Of a stretch of 64,000 nucleotides of DNA, positions 33,121 through 42,017 are shown piece after piece (the first letter of the stretch is position 1; every line of letters begins with the position of its first letter). The DNA comes from Staphylococcus microti (GTDB lineage: Bacteria; Bacillota; Bacilli; Staphylococcales; Staphylococcaceae). The notes below the pieces were generated by a model, which ran no database searches, was not told where the DNA came from, and saw nothing but the letters and a program-made list of their open reading frames with translations. The stretch spans positions 1 to 64,000 of the forward strand of contig NZ_JXWY01000033.1 of assembly GCF_000934465.1 (NCBI RefSeq), written 5' to 3'. The position numbers were made by a program, and so were the translations under genes.

Positions 33121-33975
33121 ATGAAAAAGCCTTTTTCTAAGTTGTTTGGACTAAAAAATAAAGATGAGTTGTTAGAAGTATCTGAGGCAGAACGTCAAGG
33201 CGTTGAGACGATTCGTATAGAGCGTATCGTGCCGAACCGCTATCAACCACGTCAAACTTTTGATCGTGCTCGTATTGAAGAGTTGGCAGAATCGATTCGA
33301 GAACACGGCTTATTACAGCCGATTGTTGTACGTCCGATTGAAGAACATATGTATGAAATCATTGCTGGTGAGCGTCGTTTTCGTGCGTTGCAGATGAATC
33401 AGATGACCGAAGCGGAAGTGTTAGTACGTCATTTAGATGATGAAGAAACGGCAGTTGTGGCGTTAATTGAGAATATTCAACGTGAAAACTTGTCAGCAGT
33501 TGAAGAGGCAGAGGCGTATAAAAAACTGCTCGCATTTGAAGGTATTACACAAGCCGAACTTGCGAAAAGTGTCGGCAAAAGTCAAAGCTTTATCGCAAAT
33601 AAGTTACGCTTGTTGAAACTGACACCAGCTGTATTACAAGCGATACGTGATCATCAGATTACTGAGCGTCACGGTAGAGCACTTGTAGGGCTTCCGGAAG
33701 AACATCAAGCAGAGATGTTAGCGCTGATCGTCAAACAGCAATTGAATGTGAAACAGACGGAAGATAAGTTGAAAGCAATGAGTGAGTCAGAAGTTGAGCC
33801 AACAGTAGATGCTGACGCTACAACATCAGAGGCAATCGTACATGACATTTCTGCTGCTCGTGATATTATTGCCGATAGCCTATTAGAAATTCGTGCGAAC
33901 GGCATTAAATTTGAACAAAAAGAACAAGATCACGATGATTATTATGAAATTCGTGTGAAAATATATCGTAAGTAA
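33121..33975 (+). CDS. noc: Nucleoid occlusion protein Noc
   Basis: ParB-like CTP-dependent DNA-binding protein that keeps the division ring off the chromosome. The N terminus MKKPFSKLFGLKNK is the amphipathic membrane-targeting helix, which supports the start at 33121 over the upstream ATG at 33115. The ParB/Sulfiredoxin-like nuclease fold includes GLLQPIVVRP and AGERRFRAL. The helix-turn-helix reads TQAELAKSVGKSQSFIANKLRLL. It lies in the mnmEG-rsmG-noc order of Bacillus and staphylococci. Confidence 0.94.
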   Translation: MKKPFSKLFGLKNKDELLEVSEAERQGVETIRIERIVPNRYQPRQTFDRARIEELAESIREHGLLQPIVVRPIEEHMYEIIAGERRFRALQMNQMTEAEVLVRHLDDEETAVVALIENIQRENLSAVEEAEAYKKLLAFEGITQAELAKSVGKSQSFIANKLRLLKLTPAVLQAIRDHQITERHGRALVGLPEEHQAEMLALIVKQQLNVKQTEDKLKAMSESEVEPTVDADATTSEAIVHDISAARDIIADSLLEIRANGIKFEQKEQDHDDYYEIRVKIYRK

Positions 33976-33979
33976 GTAT

Positions 33980-34025
33980 AAACGGACAGTTACCCATTAG
34001 AGAAAGGGTGTTGCTGTCCGTTTTT
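33980..34025 (+). terminator. Terminator after noc
   Basis: AAACGGACAG with TACCC pairs with GGGTG and CTGTCCG, followed by TTTTT. Confidence 0.85.
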
Positions 34026-34059
34026 GTCGTTGCGGGAAGTCTTGCTGCTGAAATGCAAC

Positions 34060-34152
34060 TTACTTATTTTTCTTCTTGTTTTCCAAATAAAAAAAGATAT
34101 TAACAAATACTAATGGCAATAAACACAACATAATAACAACAAATCCGTTCAT
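34060..34152 (-). CDS. Small hydrophobic membrane peptide (30 residues)
   Basis: A 30-codon frame starts with ATG at 34152, behind AAAGGGGGCGG at workable distance. It encodes a hydrophobic segment, MNGFVVIMLCLLPLVFVNIF, then a charged tail ending ENKKKNK. One membrane helix plus a lysine-rich end is the pattern of type I toxin peptides and of small membrane regulators. No antisense or antitoxin RNA can be shown. I do not recognise the peptide. The ribosome site and codon pattern make it a credible gene. Confidence 0.55.
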   Translation of the reverse strand: MNGFVVIMLCLLPLVFVNIFFYLENKKKNK

Positions 34153-34174
34153 GATAACCGCCCCCTTTTTCTTT

Positions 34175-34203
34175 ATAATATTAAAAATGTAAAATTGAGT
34201 AAA
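34175..34203 (-). promoter_or_regulatory. Possible promoter of the small peptide gene
   Basis: On the minus strand TTTACT, 17 bases and TATTAT, 23 bp upstream of the peptide's ATG. Confidence 0.4.
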
Positions 34204-34280
34204 TAGTATTAAAGGAAAAATAAAGCAATAGCGGTATGTAAGTCGTATAGGAGAGAACGAAAGGTTTTCAAATAAAAGTA

Positions 34281-34532
34281 ATGAACCAACGTACTGATTT
34301 CTTGAATAAGTTAAGTACAGAAATTATCAAAAATCACGATGTCATCTGTATTGAAGACTTAAACACAAAAGGTATGTTACGTAATCATAAATTGGCAAAA
34401 AGTATTTCTGATGTCTCTTGGTCTCATTTTGTGACGCAATTATAATATAAGGCTGAATGGTACGGACGGAAAATCATTAAGGTAGAATGCCATTGGAATT
34501 TTGATGATGAACTCATAAAAGCGATGGCGTAA
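34281..34532 (+). pseudogene. tnpB: Fragment of a tnpB gene (IS200/IS605 type)
   Basis: The frame reads DFLNKLSTEIIKNHDVICIE, then DLNTKGMLRNHKLAKSISDV and SWSHFVTQL. This is the RuvC-II region of TnpB, with the catalytic Glu in ICIEDLN. A TAA at 34443-34445 stands where TnpB normally has Glu, after which YKAEWYGRKIIKVE continues in frame. Residues after that no longer resemble TnpB, and the zinc finger and RuvC-III are missing. Upstream sequence is also lost. It is a dead remnant, probably unrelated to expression of its neighbours. Confidence 0.8.
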
Positions 34533-34573
34533 TATGATAAGTTGTTAAAAGCTTTAGTAAATCAATAACGACT

Positions 34574-34612
34574 TAAAAAATAGGAAAGGGCATATACCTT
34601 TTCCTATTTTTT
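34574..34612. terminator. Terminator 3' of the MocR-family gene
   Basis: AAAATAGGAAAGG and CCTTTTCCTATTTT pair around CATATA; T and A runs on both sides allow function on either strand. Confidence 0.75.
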
Positions 34613-34613
34613 A

Positions 34614-36059
34614 TTACACATATTGACGCATTTTTTGCAATGCAAGAGAGATGTGATCCATAGTTTCATAAGCATAAGAGAGGCGGATAGTGTTATCTTG
34701 ACTACCGTAAATAAAGCCAGGATTGATAAGTATTTTTTCTTTATCGATAAGATTCGCAAAAAGACGTTTAATATCCACATTTTTTGTAAAGGTAAGCCAT
34801 ACAAAGAAACCGCCTTGTGGTATTTCCCATGTGGCGATGTCGGCATAATACGTCTCTAATAGTCGCAACATCGCGTCCCGTTTGCTTTTTAAGACAACCC
34901 GCAGTTTTTCCACGTGCTGATCGTAAGCCCCACTTTTTAATATTTCATAGACGACCATTTGTGATAGGATGCTTGAACCGTAATCGCTTTGCATGCGAAT
35001 GTCCGCCAATTGTTCAATAACTTTTTCTGAGGCAACAATCCAGCCGATGCGAAGGGCGGGCGCAATGGATTTTGAAAAGCTACTAACATGAATCACATTG
35101 CCTTGCTGGTCCATTGCTTTCATTGGTTTATCCGGTTGTTGATCGAACCAAATATCTTGGTAAATGTCGTCTTCAATGATAGGGATGTGGTGTAATTGAC
35201 TATACTTGAGAATGGTTTCTTTTGTGTGTTGTGACAGAGACTGACCGGTTGGATTGTTAAATGTCGGTTCAATATAAAGTGCTTTATCTTGATGGCTTGG
35301 CACGTGATCAGCGATGTTCTGGAAGTTATGAAGATCGTGATAGGGAATTTGAATCTGCTTGTTGTTGAGCGCGTCGAAAACATGTGTAGAGTCAATGTAC
35401 GAAGGTGTATTTGAAAAAATGAGCGTGTGACGACTTAAAAAACCGGTTGTTAACAGTTGAATAGCATGTAATGCGCCAGAAGTAATTAATACGTTATCGT
35501 GTGTGATATGAATGCCTTGAGTACGCAAACGTTCAGCTATTAGCGCTCTTAACTTTATGTAGCCATAGCCGTTATTGTAGCCGAATGACAAGTCGCCAAT
35601 ATAATTAGATACGGTTGTCATGGCATTTTTCAATGCGATATGTGGTATTAAATCTTTGCCGAGTTCCCCTTTACTGAGATGAATGTATGTTGGATCGGTT
35701 TCTAATTTATTGATGAGTTGTACTGTGTAGTGGCTTCTCGTGTTCCATGACCAGTCCATCATCTCAGACCATTTTTGTGAAATAAAATTTTCATGTAAAT
35801 AGTCGTTGACGTACGTACCGCTTCCTTGTTTCGTATAAATGAATCCCTCTGCTTCCAATAATTCTATGCTTTTAATAACTGTGACTCTATTCACACGAAA
35901 CTGGTCGGCTAATTGTCTTTGAGAAGGAATTTTCATGCCGTAAAACCAGTCCCCTTTAATGATTTTATTGCGAATATACGTCGCAATGTCTTTGTATTTG
36001 ATATACAGCACCCCCTTAAAAGTGGTTGGGTAAACTTCCAGCCAATTGGTTGTACTCAT
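34614..36059 (-). CDS. MocR-type transcriptional regulator (GntR wHTH + PLP aminotransferase domain)
   Basis: A 481-residue fusion. Residues 20-85 form a GntR winged helix (IPSQRQLADQFRVNRVTVIK, then EAEGFIYTKQGSGTYV). Residues 120-475 form a class I aminotransferase fold with GYNNGYGYIKLRALIAERL, the Asp of IIEDDIYQD and the PLP lysine in SSFSKSIAPALRIGW. Such proteins usually sense a PLP-linked amino compound and control a nearby gene. The target here is likely the divergent EamA transporter 52 bp away. It differs from PdxR-type members in that no pdxST genes are present. Confidence 0.87.
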   Translation of the reverse strand: MSTTNWLEVYPTTFKGVLYIKYKDIATYIRNKIIKGDWFYGMKIPSQRQLADQFRVNRVTVIKSIELLEAEGFIYTKQGSGTYVNDYLHENFISQKWSEMMDWSWNTRSHYTVQLINKLETDPTYIHLSKGELGKDLIPHIALKNAMTTVSNYIGDLSFGYNNGYGYIKLRALIAERLRTQGIHITHDNVLITSGALHAIQLLTTGFLSRHTLIFSNTPSYIDSTHVFDALNNKQIQIPYHDLHNFQNIADHVPSHQDKALYIEPTFNNPTGQSLSQHTKETILKYSQLHHIPIIEDDIYQDIWFDQQPDKPMKAMDQQGNVIHVSSFSKSIAPALRIGWIVASEKVIEQLADIRMQSDYGSSILSQMVVYEILKSGAYDQHVEKLRVVLKSKRDAMLRLLETYYADIATWEIPQGGFFVWLTFTKNVDIKRLFANLIDKEKILINPGFIYGSQDNTIRLSYAYETMDHISLALQKMRQYV

Positions 36060-36070
36060 TATAAAACAGG

Positions 36071-36103
36071 TTCCTTAATATGAGAACATACTATTTTAAG
36101 GAA
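36071..36103. promoter_or_regulatory. Inverted repeat in the MocR/EamA divergent region
   Basis: TTCCTTAA and TTAAGGAA form 8-bp arms 17 bp apart. Each arm contains the AAGGA ribosome site of the gene on its side, so the symmetry may come partly from that. It could also serve as the MocR operator. Confidence 0.4.
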
Positions 36104-36111
36104 GTGTTTGT

Positions 36112-36999
36112 ATGATTGATATGATAAATAGGCGTCAATATTCTTGGACGGTCTACTGTGCGTTTGCGATGATTATTATTTTGTGGGGGTCTGCATTTCC
36201 ATTTATCAAAATAGCGTTACAGGACTTTCAAGCGGAACATTTGTCTGCATTACGGTTGATTATCGCAAGTGGCATATTAATGTTAATTTGTATCGCTAAA
36301 AAAGTACCGTTTCCAAATATAAAAGACGTTCCTTTATTATTGTTACTAGGAATATGTGGTTTTGCGGTATATCATACAGCACTCAGTATTGGTGAATATT
36401 ATGTAAGTGCGGGTGTGGCAAGTTTGCTTGTATCGACGACGCCTATTTTCTCAGCGTTACTAGCGATGTCTTTTTTAAAGGAGACGTTTCCTAGAATCGC
36501 TTGGTTAGGGTCTGTAATCGCATTTATAGGCGTAGCGTTGATTGCTTTAGGAAATGGTGCGCCACTTAAAGGGTATCTATTGGGCATTGTATTGATTTTA
36601 CTTGCTTCTTTTAGTGAAAGTATTTATTTCACATTTCAGAAGTCACTGCTCGATAAATATGGTTTTATGGCGTTGACGGTTTATACGATGGTTGGAGGCG
36701 CATTAGCAATGATAGTGTGGCTGCCGGGGAGTCTTAACGATTTGCAATCAGCACACGTAAGCACTGTGTTTGCTGTACTTTACTTAGGAATCGGACCGAC
36801 AGTACTGCCGTATCTTGCATTGGCGTACACGATTCAAAAAGTAGGGGTGTCTGATGCGACCATTTCATTATATTTAACACCTGTTGTCGCACTTTTTGTA
36901 GCGTATATCATGCTAGGAGAAATACCGACGCTTGTCGCAATGTTAGGGGGTATTGTGACGTTAATAGGTGTGACAGTCACAGTATGTCGGACAAATTAA
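36112..36999 (+). CDS. EamA/DMT-family transporter
   Basis: A 295-residue membrane protein with ten hydrophobic segments in two EamA repeats (about 15-145 and 155-290). Markers are WGSAFPFIKIAL in the first helix, SLLVSTTPIFSALLA in the first repeat, and SLYLTPVVALFVAYIMLGE in the second. The family exports amino acids and other metabolites. It is placed opposite a MocR regulator, a common pairing. Substrate unknown. Confidence 0.87.
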   Translation: MIDMINRRQYSWTVYCAFAMIIILWGSAFPFIKIALQDFQAEHLSALRLIIASGILMLICIAKKVPFPNIKDVPLLLLLGICGFAVYHTALSIGEYYVSAGVASLLVSTTPIFSALLAMSFLKETFPRIAWLGSVIAFIGVALIALGNGAPLKGYLLGIVLILLASFSESIYFTFQKSLLDKYGFMALTVYTMVGGALAMIVWLPGSLNDLQSAHVSTVFAVLYLGIGPTVLPYLALAYTIQKVGVSDATISLYLTPVVALFVAYIMLGEIPTLVAMLGGIVTLIGVTVTVCRTN

Positions 37000-37000
37000 A

Positions 37001-37048
37001 ACAATCAAACAAGGTACACGTCGGGGAATGTGTACCTTGTTTGATTGT
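37001..37048. terminator. Strong bidirectional terminator between EamA and cyclase genes
   Basis: ACAATCAAACAAGGTACAC and GTGTACCTTGTTTGATTGT form a 19-bp perfect stem. Confidence 0.9.
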
Positions 37049-37051
37049 ATT

Positions 37052-37795
37052 CTAACGTGGGGCAAGGGCAAAGCTACGGACTGGGAAGCCGGGGGCGTGG
37101 TCCGGTTTAGGCGCAATGTTATAAATGACTGCGCCGCGTGTTGGTAATTGATCCAAGTTGGTCAAGAGTTCGATTTGGTAACGGTCTTGACCGAGTACAT
37201 AGCGTTCGCCAATAATGTCGCCGTGTTTGGCGATGTCTACAGAAGCATCGGTATCGAATGTTTCGTGTCCGATTGCTTTCACATGGCGTTCCTCGATCAA
37301 ATATTGTAAGGCATCAAGTGACCAGCCAGGCAGGTGTTGTTGGCCATCAGCGTCTTTGTTCTCGAATGCGGTGTGGTCCGGCCAGCGTTTGGACCAGTCA
37401 CTACGGAAGGCAACAAATGTGTCAGCGTCAATTGCGCCATGTTCCGCTTCCCATTGCTCGATATGTGCGCGTGTAAGACGGAAGTCAGGGTTCTTCGCAA
37501 CGTCTTCTGAAAAGTCCAAAACGATCAATGGTAAAACGAGTTCACGCAATTCGAGTTCGTGCAAGTAACGTTGGTTCTCAACAAAGTGGATGGGGGCGTC
37601 AATATGTGTGCCATACTGTGTAACGAACGACCATTGTTGCACGAAAAAGCCGTTTTTCTCAACTGTAAAGGGTGTGTCGATTTGTGCACCTTCAAATGCA
37701 GAGAAATGGGGTGAGTCGGCATTGAAGGTATGTGTTAAATCAACCCAGCGTGTCGATTTAAGTGTTTGAAGTTGTTCCCAAAGTGGATATGTCAT
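37052..37795 (-). CDS. Cyclase-family protein (kynurenine formamidase-like metal hydrolase)
   Basis: A 247-residue protein from the ATG at 37795, which has GGAGG at the right distance; the upstream ATG at 37813 lacks one. It carries the cyclase metal-binding motif YGTHIDAPIHF (HxD-type, about residues 64-74) and HTFNADSPHF near the start. The family hydrolyses N-formylkynurenine or related amides and esters, but the substrate here is unknown. It is the last gene after metE, separated by 155 bp that contain a structured element. Confidence 0.8.
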   Translation of the reverse strand: MTYPLWEQLQTLKSTRWVDLTHTFNADSPHFSAFEGAQIDTPFTVEKNGFFVQQWSFVTQYGTHIDAPIHFVENQRYLHELELRELVLPLIVLDFSEDVAKNPDFRLTRAHIEQWEAEHGAIDADTFVAFRSDWSKRWPDHTAFENKDADGQQHLPGWSLDALQYLIEERHVKAIGHETFDTDASVDIAKHGDIIGERYVLGQDRYQIELLTNLDQLPTRGAVIYNIAPKPDHAPGFPVRSFALAPR

Positions 37796-37849
37796 AAACA
37801 ATCCTCCTTTCATCGTTCATGCGTAGCAAATAGGTTGTGTTGTTTTAGC

Positions 37850-37917
37850 TTGGCAAGTGGACGAGAAGTGACTGAGGGTGATGGGGGCATCATGTCACTT
37901 CTGTCTTTGTTTGCCAA
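37850..37917. other. Nested perfect hairpin between metE and the cyclase gene
   Basis: Three nested stems share one axis: TTGGCAA (37850-37856) with TTGCCAA (37911-37917), AGAAGTGAC (37864-37872) with GTCACTTCT (37894-37902), and GATG (37880-37883) with CATC (37888-37891). There is no T-tract, so it is not an ordinary terminator. It may be an mRNA processing or stability element or a small RNA. Confidence 0.6.
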
Positions 37918-37950
37918 TACATTGTTTTGGTGGGGTATCGCGTGTTTTGC

Positions 37951-40176
37951 TTAGGCTTGACGGAGTTTTTGTGCACTTTCTACGAGTACTGTCAGTGCAG
38001 CTTTTACTTCGTCTTCTTTACGTGTTTTTAGGCCGCAGTCAGGGTTAACCCAGAAGAGTGAACGGTCGATTTGTTGTAATGCACGGTTAATCGCTGTTGT
38101 CACTTCTTCTTCTGTTGGGATACGTGGGCTATGAATATCATATACACCTAAACCAATACCAAGGTCATAATTAATGTTTTCAAAGTCTCGAATCAAGTCG
38201 CCATGGCTACGTGATGTTTCGATTGAGATGACATCTGCGTCCAGTTCGTGAATCGCATGGATGATTTGACCGAACTGTGAATAGCACATATGTGTATGAA
38301 TTTGCGTTTGATCCGCCACTGATGATGTGGCTAACTTGAAGCTATGCACGGCGTTACGTAAGTAGTCTTCATGGAATTCTTTGCGAAGCGGTAAACCTTC
38401 ACGCAATGCAGGTTCATCTACTTGAATGACTTTGATACCTGCTGCTTCAAGTGCTAATACTTCTTCGTTAATCGCTAATGCAATTTGGTTTTGTACTGTT
38501 TCACGTGGAATATCCACACGTTCGAATGACCAGTTCAAGATTGTGACCGGACCTGTAAGCATGCCTTTCACTGGTTTGTCTGTGAGACTTTGTGCGTACA
38601 CTGTTTCGGCAACTGTAAGTGGTGCTGTCCATTTTACATCGCCGTAAATCACTGGTGGTTTTACAGCACGTGAGCCATATGATTGTACCCAGCCAAATTT
38701 GGTTACGAGGAAGCCTTGTAATTTTTCGCCAAAGAATTCGACCATGTCGTTACGTTCAAACTCACCATGTACGAAGACGTCTAAGCCAATCTCTTCTTGA
38801 ATATCAATCCAACGCTTGATTTCATTTTTTAAGAATGTTTCATATGCTTCGTCAGAAATACGTTTATTTTTCCAGTCTGCACGGTATTTACGTACTTCTG
38901 GTGATTGTGGGAATGAACCGATTGTTGTTGTCGGTAAGTCAGGTAAGTTAAGGCGTTCTTGTTGTGCGATTTTTCGTTCTGCAAAGGCAGAGGCACGTTG
39001 TGAACGCACGCTATCGAAATCATAATCTAAGTTTTTGAAGTCTTGTTCTTGGAAGCGTGCATATTGTGCAGCTAATGTATCGAATTTCGCTGAATCTTCC
39101 TTATTGAACAAGCGTTTTAACGCATCGAGTTCGTTTAATTTTTCAGTCGCAAAGCTTAAACCATCACGAATATCGTTATCTAATGTCTCGTCATCTAATG
39201 ATACTGGTACGTGTAATAATGAAGATGATGGATTAATGTAAAGGTCATCTGTGTACTGTAAAAGAGTATCAATTAATGCTTTTTTCACTTCAATATCAGC
39301 AGCCCATACGTTACGACCGTCGATAATACCTGCAAATAATGTTTTCGTTTTGTCGAAGTCGCCATTTTTAATTTGTTCTAAGTTGTGACCACGATCATGT
39401 ACGAAGTCTAAACCGAGCCCTTTAACAGGGAGGCTGCTTAAAAACTTAACGTTCGCACGTTCAAAGTATGTTTGAATAATCAATTTATCAGCAAGTTCTG
39501 CATCTGCAAAAGCATCATAAGCAGCTTGTGTAATGTCTTCTAACTCAGTTCCTTTGTCTGTCGCTAAAATTGGTTCATCTACTTGAATAAGTTCTGCACC
39601 TGCTTGGACGAGTGATTCAAATACTTCGATATAAAGTGGTAATAATGTACGTACTTTCTCATCAAATGATTGTTCGCCACCTTTTGATAATGCGACGAAA
39701 GTGATTGGTCCAACGATGACAGGATGTGCAGGGATGTTGAGTGACTTTGCATAATTAAAGCGTTCTAGTAGTGTGTTTTTGCTCACTTTCGGTGTCACAT
39801 TGTCCCACTCAGGTACGATGTAATGGTAGTTCGTGTTAAACCATTTAATTAACGCACTTGCGACGTGTTCTTTGTTACCGCGTGCGATGTCGAATAATAA
39901 GTCGTCGTCTACGTCACGTCCTTGGAAACGCTCTGGAATAATGTTGAATAGTAATGATGTATCTAGGATGTGATCATAGAGTGAAAAGTCGCCAACAGGT
40001 ACACTGTCGAGTTGATGATTTTTTTGTAATAATAGATTTTCACGATGTAAATTTTGTAATGTTTCATCTAATTCTGATTTTGAAATTTTGCCGTTCCAGT
40101 ATCCTTCAATTGCTTTCTTCCATTCACGTTTGCGTCCAAGTCTTGGGAATCCTAAGTTTGTTGTTTTAATTGTCAT
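37951..40176 (-). CDS. metE: Cobalamin-independent methionine synthase
   Basis: Transfers methyl from 5-methyl-THF polyglutamate to homocysteine. The 741-residue protein has the N-terminal barrel ([20 protein letters not shown]) and the C-terminal catalytic barrel with [30 protein letters not shown] and [10 protein letters not shown] (zinc His and Cys); a later Cys of the zinc site is in [10 protein letters not shown]. It overlaps metF by four bases. A parS-like site lies within the coding sequence. Confidence 0.96.
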   Translation of the reverse strand: MTIKTTNLGFPRLGRKREWKKAIEGYWNGKISKSELDETLQNLHRENLLLQKNHQLDSVPVGDFSLYDHILDTSLLFNIIPERFQGRDVDDDLLFDIARGNKEHVASALIKWFNTNYHYIVPEWDNVTPKVSKNTLLERFNYAKSLNIPAHPVIVGPITFVALSKGGEQSFDEKVRTLLPLYIEVFESLVQAGAELIQVDEPILATDKGTELEDITQAAYDAFADAELADKLIIQTYFERANVKFLSSLPVKGLGLDFVHDRGHNLEQIKNGDFDKTKTLFAGIIDGRNVWAADIEVKKALIDTLLQYTDDLYINPSSSLLHVPVSLDDETLDNDIRDGLSFATEKLNELDALKRLFNKEDSAKFDTLAAQYARFQEQDFKNLDYDFDSVRSQRASAFAERKIAQQERLNLPDLPTTTIGSFPQSPEVRKYRADWKNKRISDEAYETFLKNEIKRWIDIQEEIGLDVFVHGEFERNDMVEFFGEKLQGFLVTKFGWVQSYGSRAVKPPVIYGDVKWTAPLTVAETVYAQSLTDKPVKGMLTGPVTILNWSFERVDIPRETVQNQIALAINEEVLALEAAGIKVIQVDEPALREGLPLRKEFHEDYLRNAVHSFKLATSSVADQTQIHTHMCYSQFGQIIHAIHELDADVISIETSRSHGDLIRDFENINYDLGIGLGVYDIHSPRIPTEEEVTTAINRALQQIDRSLFWVNPDCGLKTRKEDEVKAALTVLVESAQKLRQA
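38497..38512 (-). promoter_or_regulatory. Near-consensus parS site inside metE
   Basis: On the minus strand TATTCCACGTGAAACA matches the Bacillus parS TGTTCCACGTGAAACA at 15 of 16 positions, including the whole CACGTGAAACA half. It encodes part of IPRETVQ in MetE, so protein coding constrains it too. It is about 10.6-12.4 kb from the two origin clusters and 6.3 kb from parB. Confidence 0.7.
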
Positions 40177-42017
40177 AATATAACCTCCTGATTATGGTCC
40201 GTAATAGATTTTGAGTATGCGGCGAGTTCTAGCGAATAATCGACTCGCTCGAATGGTGTAATGAGATACAGTCCATTGAAATAGCGATGGACGTGATCTA
40301 TCAATGACTTACACAGCGATAAGCTGAGTTCATATGTGGCTGCTTTGTCATCTGCCACTGCTTCAAATTGTGCAAGTACGTCTTCAGACATCTTAATGCC
40401 GGGCACTTCGTTATGTAGGAATAAGGCGTTTTTGTAGCTGGTGATCGGCATGATACCAATGAAGATCGGTACATCTAGATGTTTTGTTGCTTCATAAATT
40501 TCTGTGATTTTCTCTTTTGTAAAAACAGGTTGTGTAATGAAATAATCCATGCCGCTTTCGATTTTTGTTTCCATTTTGCGGACAGCGGCTTTAATGTTGC
40601 GAACATGTGGATCGAATCCACCCGCGATGTTAAAGTGTGTCTCTGTTTTTAGCGCATCGCCGTTCGAGTTAATCCCTTTGTTAAAGCGCAGTGCTAATTC
40701 TGTTAAACCTTTTGAATTCACATCGTACACGTTCGTTGCACCGGGGAGATGACCGACTTTTGAAGGGTCTCCTGTAATTGCTAATATTTCGTGAATACCG
40801 AGTAGTGATAACCCAAGTAAATGTGACTGCAAGCCAATCAAGTTACGGTCTCGACACGTAACATGTACGAGTGGTTCAATGCTAAAGCGTTGTTTGATAA
40901 GACTTGCCGCTGCAATGTTAGACACCCGTACGGTAGCCAATGAATTGTCTGCAAGTGTGACCGCATCAATTTTTGCGTCATCGAGTGCTTTGACATTATC
41001 AAAAAAACGTGTCGTATCAAGGTGTTTCGGTGTATCCAGTTCAACAATAATCGTCGGTCGTTGACGGACACGTTCTGACAATGTGAGTCGTTGTGTTGTC
41101 TTCTTTTTCTTTTCTCGTTGCTTGTGAATTGGAATGACTTTCTTTTCTGTGATAGGTTTCAATGAAGCAACGGATGTTTTAATATGTCGAATATGCTCGG
41201 GTGTCGTTCCGCAACAACCACCGATAAGACGAACGCCTTCTTGAATGAGTTGTTCTGCTGTGTCTCCGAAATATTGCGCATTGTTACTATATTTGAATGT
41301 GTCATTATCAATATCTAACAAGCTTGCATTTGGATAGCAGGATAGATATGCGTTGTCTGGTAATGCAATATGACTAAAAGAATTTTTCATATGCATTGGG
41401 CCATGATGGCAATTCAGTCCGACAATATTTGCGCCTGCTTCGTTCACTTGCTGGAGTGCATCGTTAATTTCTGTACCATCTATGAGATAGTTGGTGTTGG
41501 AAGCGGTCAACTGTGCAATAATCGGTATATCGGGAAACCGTTCACGTGTTGCCTTGATGACTTTAAGTAGTTCTTCCAAGTCGTAGTACGTTTCAAACAA
41601 TAAACCGTCTACGCCAGCTGTTACTAAGGTGTCTACTTGAATCTCGGTATGATACAAAATTGCCGGGAGAGATAGGTCGCCTTGTTTGACGCCACGAAAA
41701 CCTCCGACAGTACCGAGAATAAATGTCTCATCGTTCGCCGCGCGTTTCGCAATGGCAACAGCTGCTTCATGAATCGCTTTTACTTTATGTTCCAAGCCAA
41801 ATTGTTTAAGTTTCTCAAAATTGGCGCCATATGTGTTTGTTTGTATAATGTCAGCCCCTGCTTCGATGTAGGAGCGGTGAATGTGTTCTACTTTTTCAGG
41901 GTGCGTCAGGTTGTATGCTTCTGGGCATGTGTCTAAGCCTTCAGAGTAGAGAATGGTTCCCATTGCACCGTCAGCCACTAGAACTTTGTGCTTGAGGGTA
42001 TTTAATAATCGACTCAT
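40173..42017 (-). CDS. metF: Bifunctional homocysteine S-methyltransferase / methylenetetrahydrofolate reductase
   Basis: A 614-residue protein. Residues 1-290 form a homocysteine-binding barrel ([17 protein letters not shown]; zinc cysteines in GLNCHHG and [11 protein letters not shown]). Residues 325-600 form the MTHFR domain ([27 protein letters not shown]). The reductase part provides 5-methyl-THF for MetE. The ATG at 42017 has AGGAGG and lies 47 bases inside the end of metC, a long coding overlap. Called YitJ in Bacillus and MetF in S. aureus. Confidence 0.94.
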   Translation of the reverse strand: MSRLLNTLKHKVLVADGAMGTILYSEGLDTCPEAYNLTHPEKVEHIHRSYIEAGADIIQTNTYGANFEKLKQFGLEHKVKAIHEAAVAIAKRAANDETFILGTVGGFRGVKQGDLSLPAILYHTEIQVDTLVTAGVDGLLFETYYDLEELLKVIKATRERFPDIPIIAQLTASNTNYLIDGTEINDALQQVNEAGANIVGLNCHHGPMHMKNSFSHIALPDNAYLSCYPNASLLDIDNDTFKYSNNAQYFGDTAEQLIQEGVRLIGGCCGTTPEHIRHIKTSVASLKPITEKKVIPIHKQREKKKKTTQRLTLSERVRQRPTIIVELDTPKHLDTTRFFDNVKALDDAKIDAVTLADNSLATVRVSNIAAASLIKQRFSIEPLVHVTCRDRNLIGLQSHLLGLSLLGIHEILAITGDPSKVGHLPGATNVYDVNSKGLTELALRFNKGINSNGDALKTETHFNIAGGFDPHVRNIKAAVRKMETKIESGMDYFITQPVFTKEKITEIYEATKHLDVPIFIGIMPITSYKNALFLHNEVPGIKMSEDVLAQFEAVADDKAATYELSLSLCKSLIDHVHRYFNGLYLITPFERVDYSLELAAYSKSITDHNQEVIL

